From JBDSZL01 sp039925145 (GTDB lineage: Bacteria; Acidobacteriota; Vicinamibacteria; Vicinamibacterales; SCN-69-37), in assembly GCA_039925145.1 (NCBI GenBank), contig JBDSZL010000019.1:1-12411 (forward strand): 12,411 bases of DNA. Direction: 5' to 3'. A program made the position numbers and the translations under genes. Shown here one piece after another: positions 1-6,206 of the stretch. The notes under the pieces were generated by a model, which did not search any database, was not told the origin of the DNA, and saw only the letters and a list, made by a program, of their open reading frames with translations. Numbering within the stretch: position 1 is the first letter of the stretch; each line of letters opens with the position of its first letter.

Positions 1-46
<46 letters not shown>

Positions 47-49
47 CTG

Positions 50-55
50 TACAAT
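50..55 (+). promoter_or_regulatory. possible -10 element (TACAAT) just upstream of ispDF
   Basis: TACAAT matches the TATAAT consensus at five of six positions in an otherwise GC-rich stretch. A start site about 7 nt downstream would fall at or beside the GTG start at 63, giving a leaderless or nearly leaderless mRNA. This agrees with the absence of any Shine-Dalgarno sequence there. No -35 box is visible: the expected position lies in the heptamer repeat. The call is tentative. Confidence 0.3.
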
Positions 56-62
56 TCCCCCC

Positions 63-1220
63 GTGTCAGTGGGCGTCATCATCGTCGCGGCAGGCAAAGG
101 TGAACGACTCGGCGGCAGCGTGCCCAAACAACTGCTCGACGTCGGCGGCCGCACCATGTTGCAGCGCAGCGTCGCGGCGTTTGATGGCTGCGCTGAGGTG
201 ACGGAGATGGTGGTCGTGCTGCCGTCGGAGTTGACACGCAGAGGCGCCGAGCTTGTCGGCCAGACGACACACCCTTGCCGTGTGGTGGCTGGTGGAGCGC
301 GGCGGCAGGACTCGGTTGCGCGGGGCTTCGAGGCGCTGGCGCCAGCGTCGACTCTCGTGCTCATTCACGACGCGGCCCGGCCCTTCGTGGACGCCGCGTT
401 GATCGCGCGTGTGATTGGGGCGGCCGGGCGCACCGGCGCGGCGGTGCCCGCGATGCCCGCGCGTGAAACGGTCAAACGTGCGCAGGATGACGCCCTCATG
501 GTGCTCGAGACCGTGCCCCGCGCGCGCGTCTGGCTCGCCCAGACGCCGCAGGGATTCCGTCGCGACGTGCTCGAATCAGCGATGGCACTGAGCGCGTTGG
601 GGATCGACGCGACCGACGAAGCGACGCTGGCCGAGCGCGCAGGCCATGCGGTCGAAATCGTGCCTGGTGATGAACGAAACATGAAGATCACGACCGCTGA
701 GGACCTGCTGAGTGCGCGACGGCGCTTCCCGGACGCGTCACGTGTCGGAACGGGATACGACTTGCACCGGCTCGTGCCGGGCCGGCAGTTGGTAATTGCA
801 GGTGTTGTTCTCTCTGAAGACGTGGGCCCGCTCGGCCACTCGGACGGGGATGTCGTTTGTCATGCTCTGACAGATGCGATCCTCGGTGCCGCCGGCGCTG
901 CAGACATCGGTGTCCATTTTCCCAACACCGACGAGGCGTGGAGAGGCGCCGCGGGCCTCGATCTGCTGGGGCGTGCGGTCGCGATCGTGGCGGCTGCAGG
1001 ATGGCGCCCCTCGAATGTGGATGTCACCGTGGTCCTGGAGCAACCGAAGGTCTCGCCCCATGTCGATGACATACGACGAAGGCTGGCGGCCGTGCTGCGG
1101 CTCGACCTCGCCCAGGTCAGCGTCAAGGGCAAGACCAACGAAGGTGTGGACGCGGTAGGCCGGGGCGAGGCCATTGCCGCGCATGCGGTGGCGATGCTCA
1201 TCCGCGAGACAGCATCGTGA
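63..1220 (+). CDS. ispDF: bifunctional IspD/IspF: MEP cytidylyltransferase and MECDP synthase
   Basis: Catalyses two non-consecutive steps of the cytosolic MEP pathway to isoprenoid precursors: CTP-dependent activation of MEP, and cyclisation of the later phosphorylated intermediate to MECDP. Residues 1-225 are IspD: the nucleotide-binding loop AAGKGERLGGSVPKQ (9-23), IHDAARPFVD (101-110), AQTPQGFR (159-166), and GDERNMKITTAEDL (202-215). Residues 227-385 are IspF: the metal ligands D233, H235 and H267 correspond to E. coli D8, H10 and H42, with LGHSDGDVVCHALTDA (257-272), FPNTD (286-290) and GRGEAIA (366-372). At 385 aa it has the usual length for the fusion. The GTG at 63 is the first usable start. 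GTG at 69 is a close alternative, and neither has a clear ribosome binding site. The last four bases overlap the gltX start, so the two genes are likely co-translated. Confidence 0.95.
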   Translation: MSVGVIIVAAGKGERLGGSVPKQLLDVGGRTMLQRSVAAFDGCAEVTEMVVVLPSELTRRGAELVGQTTHPCRVVAGGARRQDSVARGFEALAPASTLVLIHDAARPFVDAALIARVIGAAGRTGAAVPAMPARETVKRAQDDALMVLETVPRARVWLAQTPQGFRRDVLESAMALSALGIDATDEATLAERAGHAVEIVPGDERNMKITTAEDLLSARRRFPDASRVGTGYDLHRLVPGRQLVIAGVVLSEDVGPLGHSDGDVVCHALTDAILGAAGAADIGVHFPNTDEAWRGAAGLDLLGRAVAIVAAAGWRPSNVDVTVVLEQPKVSPHVDDIRRRLAAVLRLDLAQVSVKGKTNEGVDAVGRGEAIAAHAVAMLIRETAS

Positions 1221-2725
1221 CGCCATTGCGCGTCCGCTTTGCGCCCAGCCCGACGGGTCAGTTGCATGTGGGCAACGTCCGTACGGCGCTGTTCAATTGG
1301 CTGCTCGCACGCCGGCACGGCGGTACGCTCATTCTTCGAGTGGAAGACACCGATGTGGAGCGGTCCACCCGGGCGTCTGAAACAACTATTCTGACGGACT
1401 TGCGCTGGCTTGGGCTCGAGGTCGACGAAGGCCCCGAGGCCGGCGGCGGGCACGGGCCGTACCGCCAGTCCGAGCGGCTGCCGCTCTACGCGGCGGCGGC
1501 ACAGACGCTGCTCGAGAGCGGCCGGGCGTACTACTGCTTCTGCACCCCGGCCGAACTTGCGACCGAACGTGCGGCCGCGCTTGCCGGCGGCAGCCCGCCA
1601 AAATACAGCGGCCGGTGCCGCGCGCTCGATCGCTCAGCATCGGCCCGGCGGGTGGCGGCCGGCGAGCCTGGTGCACTCCGCTTTCTGGTACCCCAGGATC
1701 GCGAAATCAGCTTCACGGATCTCGTGCGTGGTCCGGTGAGCTTCCACACCGACATCATTGGAGATCCCGTCATCGTTCGATCGGGTGGCGTACCGGCCTA
1801 CAACTTCGCCGTTGTCGTCGACGATGCGGCCATGGAGATCTCGCACGTGATCCGTGGAGAGGATCACCTGTCCAACACCCCGCGCCAGATCCTGCTCTAC
1901 GAGGCACTCGGCTGGCAGTGTCCGTTCTTCGCGCATCTGTCCATGGTGCTCGGACCGGATCATGCGCCGCTGTCGAAGCGCCATGGGGCCACGAGCGTGG
2001 TTGAGTTCCGTGAGCACGGCTATCTGCCAGAGGCGCTCGTGAACTACCTGGCGTTGCTCGGCTGGTCACCCGGCGGTAACGAAGAGGTGGTAGCGCTCGA
2101 CGAGATGGCGCGTCGATTCGATCTGGCAGATGTCGGTCACAGCGCGGCCGTCTTCGATCGAGACAAGCTCGCGTGGATGAACCGGCACTACATGAAGAGC
2201 GCCTCGGGTGAACGGCTTCTCGATGAGGCGTGGCGGTATTTCGTGCGGGACGGAGTGGCGACTCACGCTCGCGCGCAGCCGAGCGATGAGGCCCGAGCGT
2301 TTCTGCTTTCTGCGCTGCCAATGGCGAGTGGATCGGTCGATCGACTCGAACAGATGCCGGAGCGGCTGAGCTTTCTGTGGGGATGGGATGACGCGGCCGT
2401 GGCCGCGCTGATTCAGCAGGAGCCAGGTGGTGTGGAAGTCACGCACGCGTTCAGCCGCGTGCTGACTGACAGTGCGCCGCTCGATCGTGATGCGTTTCGC
2501 GCGGCGGCCTCACGCGTGCGGGAGCTCACTGGCCTCAAAGGCAAGCAGCTGTTCCACCCGCTGCGGGTGCTGCTGACTGGAGCCGAGTCGGGGCCGGAGC
2601 TCGATCAGGCGGTGCCGGCGATCGACCGCGGAGCGGCGCTTGGTGCATCGGCGGGACTTCGTCCCATCCTGTCGTGCCAGGAACGTGCCCGGCGACTCTC
2701 CTTGCGGTTCGACTCCGGATCCTGA
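1217..2725 (+). CDS. gltX: glutamyl-tRNA synthetase (class I)
   Basis: Charges tRNA(Glu) with glutamate in the cytosol using ATP. The Rossmann fold begins with RFAPSPTGQLHVGN (7-20), where HVGN is the HIGH motif. The second signature is LSKRHG (252-257), the KMSKS equivalent. YNFAVVVDD (195-203) and HVIRGEDHLSNTPRQ (210-224) are typical of the GluRS/GlnRS catalytic core, and the C-terminal helical anticodon-binding region ends with GKQLFHPLRVLLTG. The cysteines C107, C109 and C134 have the C-x-C-x24-C spacing of the E. coli zinc site, but the residue matching the fourth ligand (His in E. coli) is A136. The length of 502 aa is normal. The GTG start overlaps the ispDF stop as GTGA, which favours translational coupling. 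GlnRS is unlikely, although a GluRS of this type could be discriminating or non-discriminating. Confidence 0.96.
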   Translation: MTPLRVRFAPSPTGQLHVGNVRTALFNWLLARRHGGTLILRVEDTDVERSTRASETTILTDLRWLGLEVDEGPEAGGGHGPYRQSERLPLYAAAAQTLLESGRAYYCFCTPAELATERAAALAGGSPPKYSGRCRALDRSASARRVAAGEPGALRFLVPQDREISFTDLVRGPVSFHTDIIGDPVIVRSGGVPAYNFAVVVDDAAMEISHVIRGEDHLSNTPRQILLYEALGWQCPFFAHLSMVLGPDHAPLSKRHGATSVVEFREHGYLPEALVNYLALLGWSPGGNEEVVALDEMARRFDLADVGHSAAVFDRDKLAWMNRHYMKSASGERLLDEAWRYFVRDGVATHARAQPSDEARAFLLSALPMASGSVDRLEQMPERLSFLWGWDDAAVAALIQQEPGGVEVTHAFSRVLTDSAPLDRDAFRAAASRVRELTGLKGKQLFHPLRVLLTGAESGPELDQAVPAIDRGAALGASAGLRPILSCQERARRLSLRFDSGS

Positions 2726-2851
2726 AACGTTGTGTCGGGCCGCGCGCTGCGAGCGGTGCCTGGCAGCAGTGGCGGCGCTACGGTCCTGTCGCATACACTC
2801 GGTAGTTCGGCCTGGCGCGCGAGACCAGTGCGGGCCATCGGGAGGATGTGA
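2726..2851. other. gltX-rlmB intergenic region, no clear feature
   Basis: This 126-bp GC-rich gap shows no strong terminator hairpin or T-run. A weak -10-like TACACT lies at 2794-2799 without a recognisable -35 box. The only firm signal is the GGAGG at 2841-2845, the ribosome binding site for rlmB. Confidence 0.5.
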
Positions 2852-3604
2852 GTGTCGCTGATTTACGGGATCAACGCGGTGTCGGAGGCTCTGAAGACCC
2901 GCCGGATCTCCAAGATCATGCACGAGCGTGGGGCTGGCCCGCGCGTCGACGCGCTTATCGCCCGCGCGTACGAACTGCGGCTCGCCGTCGAGACGCTCGA
3001 TCGTCGGGCGCTCGACAAGGTCTCGCGGGGTGGCGTGCACCAGGGGGTGGCGGCGGAGCTCGAACCACTCGCGGCCTACACGATCGAGGAGCTCGTGGGC
3101 GAGGCGATCGGGCCGGCCCTGCTGGTCGTGCTGGACGGCATCGAGGATCCGCAGAACGTCGGCGCCATTCTCCGCTCGGTCGACGCTGTCGGTGCGCATG
3201 GCGTGATTCGTCAGGCACGGCATGCGGCGCCGCTCGATGGCGCGACGGCGAAAGCTTCGGCGGGCGCCGTGAGTCACGTGCGGATCGCCACCGTCGTCAA
3301 CATCGCGCGTGCGATCGAAGAGCTGAAGGAACTGAACGTCTGGACGATCGGACTCGACAGCGACGCAGCCGACACGCACGACTCGGTTGATTACACGGTG
3401 CCGACGGCGTTCGTGCTTGGCGCCGAGGGGACCGGGCTGCGGCGTCTGGTTCGCGAGACGTGCGATCGGCTTGTGTCGATTCCGATGGCTGGAAACGTGA
3501 ACAGCCTCAATGTGTCGGTGTCGGCGGGCATTGCCTTGTTCGAGGCGGCGCGGCAGCGGCGGGCGGCGGGGATGGCGCCCGGCGGGTCACCCGTGCAAGA
3601 CTAA
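2852..3604 (+). CDS. rlmB: 23S rRNA (guanosine-2'-O-)-methyltransferase RlmB (SpoU/TrmH family)
   Basis: A SAM-dependent SPOUT methyltransferase expected to 2'-O-methylate G2251 (E. coli numbering) in the 23S rRNA P-loop. Residues 1-80 are the small RNA-binding substrate domain, opening with IYGINAVSEAL (4-14). The knotted catalytic domain carries motif 1 VLDGIEDPQNVGAILRS (93-109), motif 2 VLGAEGTGL (188-196) and motif 3 IPMAGNVNSLNVSVSAGIAL (210-229). These hold the conserved N102, E192 and N218 regions. At 250 aa it is of normal length. The GTG at 2852 was chosen because GGAGG (2841-2845) sits six bases upstream. The ATG at 2846 is in another frame and is followed directly by a stop. TrmH-type tRNA methyltransferases share the fold, but the N-terminal domain and the opening motif favour RlmB. 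It stands just ahead of the tRNA-tuf cluster. Confidence 0.92.
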   Translation: MSLIYGINAVSEALKTRRISKIMHERGAGPRVDALIARAYELRLAVETLDRRALDKVSRGGVHQGVAAELEPLAAYTIEELVGEAIGPALLVVLDGIEDPQNVGAILRSVDAVGAHGVIRQARHAAPLDGATAKASAGAVSHVRIATVVNIARAIEELKELNVWTIGLDSDAADTHDSVDYTVPTAFVLGAEGTGLRRLVRETCDRLVSIPMAGNVNSLNVSVSAGIALFEAARQRRAAGMAPGGSPVQD

Positions 3605-3645
3605 GGGGTTGTGCGCGGGGGATGCATGGGGCGGCTGGCAGGGTG

Positions 3646-3675
3646 TTGCTCCCTTGGCACACTCCATGCTACCAT
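3646..3675 (+). promoter_or_regulatory. candidate promoter for the tRNA-tuf operon (extended -10)
   Basis: An extended -10, TG at 3667-3668 followed by TACCAT at 3670-3675, lies 14 bp before the first tRNA. A weak -35-like TTGCTC sits at 3646-3651 with an 18-bp spacer. Transcription would begin near 3682. The AT-richer run 3677-3688 before the tRNA contrasts with the GC-rich surroundings. In other bacteria a strong stringently controlled promoter drives this kind of cluster. The position fits but the box matches are only moderate. Confidence 0.4.
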
Positions 3676-3689
3676 CCACGTTTTGTCTG

Positions 3690-3766
3690 GCTGGCGTAGC
3701 TCAGTCCGGTAGAGCAGCTGATTTGTAATCAGCCGGTCGGGGGTTCAAATCCCTTCGCCAGCTCCA
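3690..3766 (+). tRNA. tRNA-Thr (anticodon TGT)
   Basis: A complete cloverleaf. The acceptor stem is GCTGGCG/CGCCAGC, the discriminator is T3763 and CCA is encoded at 3764-3766. The D-stem is GCTC/GAGC. The anticodon stem GCTGA/TCAGC encloses loop TTTGTAA with anticodon TGT at 3724-3726, and the T-loop is TTCAAAT. It reads ACA threonine codons. It is the first gene of the tRNA-tuf cluster, the position of thrU in E. coli. Confidence 0.97.
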
Positions 3767-3905
3767 GTGTTCCGGGCCTCGCCCCATGGATGTTCGCAAG
3801 ACACCACGGTCGTTCAGGCTGATGGCGATTTTCGGTCCGGCTCCCTGGGCTGAGGGAGTCATCGGCGGGGCGTCGTCTGCGGACACGGCGGGAGCGGTCA
3901 GACGC

Positions 3906-3926
3906 GATTCGAGATTCGATGTTCGG
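3906..3926. repeat. short heptamer repeat (GATTCGA) before tRNA-Tyr
   Basis: Two perfect tandem copies of GATTCGA (3906-3919), then a degenerate third TGTTCGG (4/7 identical) that runs into the first two bases of tRNA-Tyr. The 7-bp period is the same as that of the unrelated array at the window start. The 158-bp spacer it belongs to otherwise holds only a weak stem (CTCCC/GGGAG around 3841-3858). It may be chance or a small repeat remnant. Confidence 0.45.
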
Positions 3927-4010
3927 CGAGGTAGCGAAGCGGTCAAACGCAGCAGACTGTAAATCTGTCGCCCTAGGGCTTCGAAGGTTCGAATCCTTCC
4001 CTCGCCACCA
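3925..4010 (+). tRNA. tRNA-Tyr (anticodon GTA)
   Basis: A class II tRNA of 86 nt with a long variable arm (after about 3968). The acceptor stem is GGCGAGG/CCTCGCC, the discriminator is A4007 and CCA is encoded at 4008-4010. The anticodon stem GCAGA/TCTGT encloses loop CTGTAAA with anticodon GTA at 3959-3961. It reads both tyrosine codons. It corresponds to tyrU in the E. coli order. Confidence 0.96.
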
Positions 4011-4015
4011 GTCTT

Positions 4016-4030
4016 GCTCGCGACGCGAGC
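4016..4030 (+). other. small palindrome just after tRNA-Tyr
   Basis: GCTCGCG and CGCGAGC flank a single A, giving a stem of at least five pairs with a small loop, five bases after the encoded CCA. No T-run follows, so it is not a standard terminator. It may help separate or process tRNA precursors. That role is a guess. Confidence 0.4.
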
Positions 4031-4100
4031 GCGGCGGGTTGGCCACGAGAACCGGGCGACGGCAGCTTCGGCGACGGCCGACAGGCAGTGAGTGGCGACG

Positions 4101-4114
4101 CGGGCTTCGGCCCG
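4101..4114 (+). other. UUCG tetraloop hairpin in the Tyr-Gly tRNA spacer
   Basis: CGGGC-TTCG-GCCCG forms a five-pair stem with the very stable UUCG tetraloop, about 37 bp before tRNA-Gly. A similar GGGC-TTCG-GCCC stem occurs in the rplA leader. There is no T-run. A processing or stability role in the polycistronic tRNA precursor is possible. Confidence 0.45.
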
Positions 4115-4150
4115 GCTGGCGCCAGGGAGACGTTGGGCAGTGGCGCGCAG

Positions 4151-4225
4151 GCGGGAGTAACTCAGTGGTAGAGTCACAGCCTTCCAAGCTGTTGGTCGCG
4201 GGTTCGATCCCCGTCTCCCGCTCCA
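4151..4225 (+). tRNA. tRNA-Gly (anticodon TCC)
   Basis: The acceptor stem is GCGGGAG/CTCCCGC, the discriminator is T4222 and CCA is encoded at 4223-4225. The anticodon stem ACAGC/GCTGT encloses loop CTTCCAA with anticodon TCC at 4183-4185. The T-loop is TTCGATC. It reads GGA and GGG glycine codons. It corresponds to glyT in E. coli. Confidence 0.97.
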
Positions 4226-4340
4226 TTTTCGGATGGCGGGGGGCCCGGCGCTCCGCCAGGCTCGCTCGGCTCGTGGGGCACTGAGTCCCACCTGGCCCGG
4301 TCTGTGTGTCAGGCCGATCGAGGATTTCGGGGCTGATCGG

Positions 4341-4416
4341 GCCGATGTAGCTCAGTTGGCAGAGCACGTCCTTGGTAAGGACGAGGTCACCGGTTCGATC
4401 CCGGTCATCGGCTCCA
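4341..4416 (+). tRNA. tRNA-Thr (anticodon GGT)
   Basis: The acceptor stem is GCCGATG/CATCGGC, the discriminator is T4413 and CCA is encoded at 4414-4416. The anticodon stem CGTCC/GGACG encloses loop TTGGTAA with anticodon GGT at 4374-4376. The T-loop is TTCGATC. It reads ACC and ACT threonine codons, complementing the TGT isoacceptor upstream. It is the last tRNA before tuf, as thrT is in E. coli. Confidence 0.97.
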
Positions 4417-4458
4417 GGAAACGAAGGCGCGCAGGCGTCTTCAGGCGTGTTATCAGCG

Positions 4459-4520
4459 GGGGACGGTCCCCGGCGGTGTCGTGAGTGTCGCGCGCGAGCG
4501 GCGCGGGGTATCGGACCCCG
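4459..4520 (+). promoter_or_regulatory. two short hairpins in the upstream part of the tuf leader
   Basis: GGGGA-CGG-TCCCC at 4459-4471 and CGGGGT-ATCGG-ACCCCG at 4504-4520 are perfect stems in the 185-bp region between tRNA-Thr(GGT) and tuf. Neither has a downstream T-run, so intrinsic termination is not supported. They may protect or process the mRNA after the tRNA precursor is cut away. Confidence 0.4.
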
Positions 4521-4533
4521 GTAGGCGAGTGCG

Positions 4534-4586
4534 CTTTGGCGGGTGCCCTGATCGAAGTCGAAGGGCAGGGATTCCCGCCATCCAAG
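4534..4586 (+). promoter_or_regulatory. compound hairpin in the tuf leader, next to the ribosome binding site
   Basis: Outer arms TGGCGGG (4537-4543) and CCCGCCA (4574-4580) pair over seven bases. Inner arms TGCCCT (4544-4549) and AGGGCA (4562-4567) continue the helix, with a 6-nt bulge on the 3' side. The tuf ribosome binding site (GGAG at 4594-4597) lies 13 nt downstream, so folding or a bound factor could affect initiation. The same arm sequences recur after rpmG at 6053-6085. Confidence 0.5.
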
Positions 4587-4601
4587 CGAGGACGGAGAGC
4601 A

Positions 4602-5801
4602 ATGGCGAAAGAGAAGTTTGATCGTTCTAAGCCGCACGTGAACGTTGGCACGATCGGCCACATCGACCACGGCAAGACGACGCTGACGGCAGCGCTGACC
4701 AAGGTCGCTGCCGACAAAGGCTGGGCCAAGTTCATTCCTTATGACGAGGTGGCCAAGGCTTCCGAGTCACAGGGACGCCGCGATGACACGAAGATTCTCA
4801 CCATCGCGACGAGTCATGTCGAGTACAGCACGCCGAAGCGGCATTACGCGCACGTCGACTGCCCGGGCCACGCTGACTACATCAAGAACATGATTACGGG
4901 CGCCGCGCAGATGGACGGCGCGATCCTGGTCGTGAGCGCGGTTGACGGTCCGATGCCGCAGACTCGCGAGCACGTGTTGCTCGCCAAGCAGGTGAACGTG
5001 CCGTATATCGTGGTCGCCCTGAACAAGGTCGACGCGGTTGACGATCCGGAGCTCCTCGACCTCGTGGAGCTCGAAGTGCGCGAGCTGCTGAAGAGTTATG
5101 GCTTTCCCGGCGACGACCTGCCGGTGGTCCGTGTCTCGGCACTCAAGGCGCTCCATGGTGATCCCGAAGGCGTCGACACCGTGCTGAAGCTGATGGACGC
5201 ACTCGATTCGTACATTCCGATGCCGGAGCGCGATGTCGACAAGCCGTTCATGATGCCCATCGAAGACGTCTTCTCGATCTCGGGCCGTGGCACGGTCGTC
5301 ACCGGCCGGGTCGATCGCGGCAAGGTCAAGGTTGGCGAAGAAATCGAAATCGTCGGTTTCAAGGCGACCGAGAAGAAGATCGTCACCGGCGTCGAGATGT
5401 TCCGCAAGCTGCTCGATGAGGGCGTGGCTGGCGACAACATCGGCGTCCTGCTCCGCGGTGTGGAAAAGGACGACGTCGAACGCGGCCAGGTGCTCTGCAA
5501 GCCGGGATCGATTCTGCCGCACACCAAGTTCAAGGCCGAGGTCTATATCCTGTCGAAGGAGGAGGGCGGACGTCACACGCCGTTCTTCAACGGGTATCGT
5601 CCCCAGTTCTACATCCGCACGACGGACGTCACCGGCACGCTCCATCTGCCGGAGGGTGTCGAGATGGTGATGCCGGGCGACAACACGCCCATCACAGGTG
5701 AGTTGCTGACGCCGGTGGCGCTCGAAAAGGGTGCGCGGTTCGCCATCCGTGAGGGTGGCCGGACCGTCGGTGCGGGCACAATCACTGAGATCATCCAGTA
5801 G
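4602..5801 (+). CDS. tuf: translation elongation factor Tu with variant switch I
   Basis: GTPase that brings aminoacyl-tRNA to the ribosomal A site. The G domain carries G1 GHIDHGKT (19-26), G3 DCPGH (86-90, H90 being the catalytic His84 equivalent), G4 NKVD (141-144) and G5 SAL (179-181). Domains 2 and 3 follow, with RGTVVTGRV (229-237) and GGRHTPFFNGYRPQFYIRTTDVTG (322-345). Switch I is odd: residues 48-68 end in TKILTI rather than the usual RGITI, and this stretch is about five residues longer than in E. coli. T67 still aligns with the Mg-binding Thr61. The length is 399 aa. The ATG at 4602 was chosen because it gives the standard MAKEKF start behind GGAG (4594-4597); an in-frame extension back to 4485 has no homology to EF-Tu. 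It sits behind four tRNAs, as tufB does. Confidence 0.97.
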   Translation: MAKEKFDRSKPHVNVGTIGHIDHGKTTLTAALTKVAADKGWAKFIPYDEVAKASESQGRRDDTKILTIATSHVEYSTPKRHYAHVDCPGHADYIKNMITGAAQMDGAILVVSAVDGPMPQTREHVLLAKQVNVPYIVVALNKVDAVDDPELLDLVELEVRELLKSYGFPGDDLPVVRVSALKALHGDPEGVDTVLKLMDALDSYIPMPERDVDKPFMMPIEDVFSISGRGTVVTGRVDRGKVKVGEEIEIVGFKATEKKIVTGVEMFRKLLDEGVAGDNIGVLLRGVEKDDVERGQVLCKPGSILPHTKFKAEVYILSKEEGGRHTPFFNGYRPQFYIRTTDVTGTLHLPEGVEMVMPGDNTPITGELLTPVALEKGARFAIREGGRTVGAGTITEIIQ

Positions 5802-5888
5802 CTGGAGACTAGTTGCGCTGACGGCGGCGGCGGGGACGGCGATTGCCCGACCTTGCCGTCGTGTCGTCAGACGGACTGATTCACGAAC

Positions 5889-6038
5889 ATGCGCGAAATC
5901 ATCACGTTGGCGTGCGGCGACTGCAAGCGCCGCAACTACAGCACGACCAAGAACCGGCGTAAGAGTACCGAGCGGCTCGAGTTCAGCAAGTACTGCCGGT
6001 TCTGCCGGAAGCACACGGCGCACAAAGAAAGCAAATAG
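5889..6038 (+). CDS. rpmG: 50S ribosomal protein L33 (zinc-binding form)
   Basis: A 49-residue basic protein of the large subunit, near the E site. It opens MREIITLACGDCKRRNYSTT, and two cysteine pairs (C9/C12 and C36/C39, both CxxC) form the zinc ribbon of the zinc-containing L33 type. The YSTTKNRRKSTERLEFSKYC core is typical of the family. It is short, but the homology is clear. The start ATG has only a weak upstream purine stretch and no strong Shine-Dalgarno sequence. It lies 87 bp after tuf and before tRNA-Trp and secE, an order common in several phyla. The tuf-rpmG gap holds a modest stem (GACGGC 5835-5840 with GCCGTC 5855-5860). Confidence 0.95.
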   Translation: MREIITLACGDCKRRNYSTTKNRRKSTERLEFSKYCRFCRKHTAHKESK

Positions 6039-6052
6039 CGTCGAGCAGTGAG

Positions 6053-6085
6053 CTTGGCGGGGTGCAGGGGTGCCCGCCATTCAAG
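6053..6085 (+). promoter_or_regulatory. hairpin between rpmG and tRNA-Trp, similar to the tuf leader hairpin
   Basis: TGGCGGG (6055-6061) pairs with CCCGCCA (6073-6079) over an 11-nt loop. The flanking bases CTT and, after a 3-nt offset, AAG also match the tuf leader element at 4534-4586. It ends four bases before the tRNA-Trp acceptor stem. A 5' processing signal or a small dispersed repeat are both possible. Confidence 0.45.
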
Positions 6086-6088
6086 AAT

Positions 6089-6164
6089 AGGCCAGTAGCT
6101 CAATTGGTAGAGCATCGGTCTCCAAAACCGAGGGCTGGGGGTTCGAGTCCCTCCTGGCCTGCCA
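6089..6164 (+). tRNA. tRNA-Trp (anticodon CCA)
   Basis: The acceptor stem is AGGCCAG/CTGGCCT, the discriminator is G6161 (a known tRNA-Trp identity element) and CCA is encoded at 6162-6164. The anticodon stem TCGGT/ACCGA encloses loop CTCCAAA with anticodon CCA at 6122-6124. The T-loop is TTCGAGT. It reads UGG. Placement between rpmG and secE is widespread in bacteria. Confidence 0.97.
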
Positions 6165-6206
6165 GATCATCGAAGAACGGGCGGTTGGAACGTGGCGAGA
6201 GTGGCG

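Noticed and set aside
2510..3379. A 289-codon open frame on the - strand across the end of gltX and rlmB
   Set aside because: It is antisense to two clear genes, with arginine- and histidine-rich composition and no domain.
4485..4601. In-frame N-terminal extension of EF-Tu
   Set aside because: EF-Tu proteins start at MAKEKF, which has a good ribosome binding site here. The extension overlaps the leader hairpin and has no homology to EF-Tu.
3701..4735. Long open frames on both strands across the tRNA cluster
   Set aside because: They read directly through four complete tRNA genes. Apparent peptide patterns such as GFEPPTG or RKWSGRRGSNPRP are the usual false translations of antisense tRNA sequence.
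4767..6080. A 437-codon open frame on the - strand over tuf and rpmG
   Set aside because: It is a codon-complement shadow of EF-Tu with no domain of its own.
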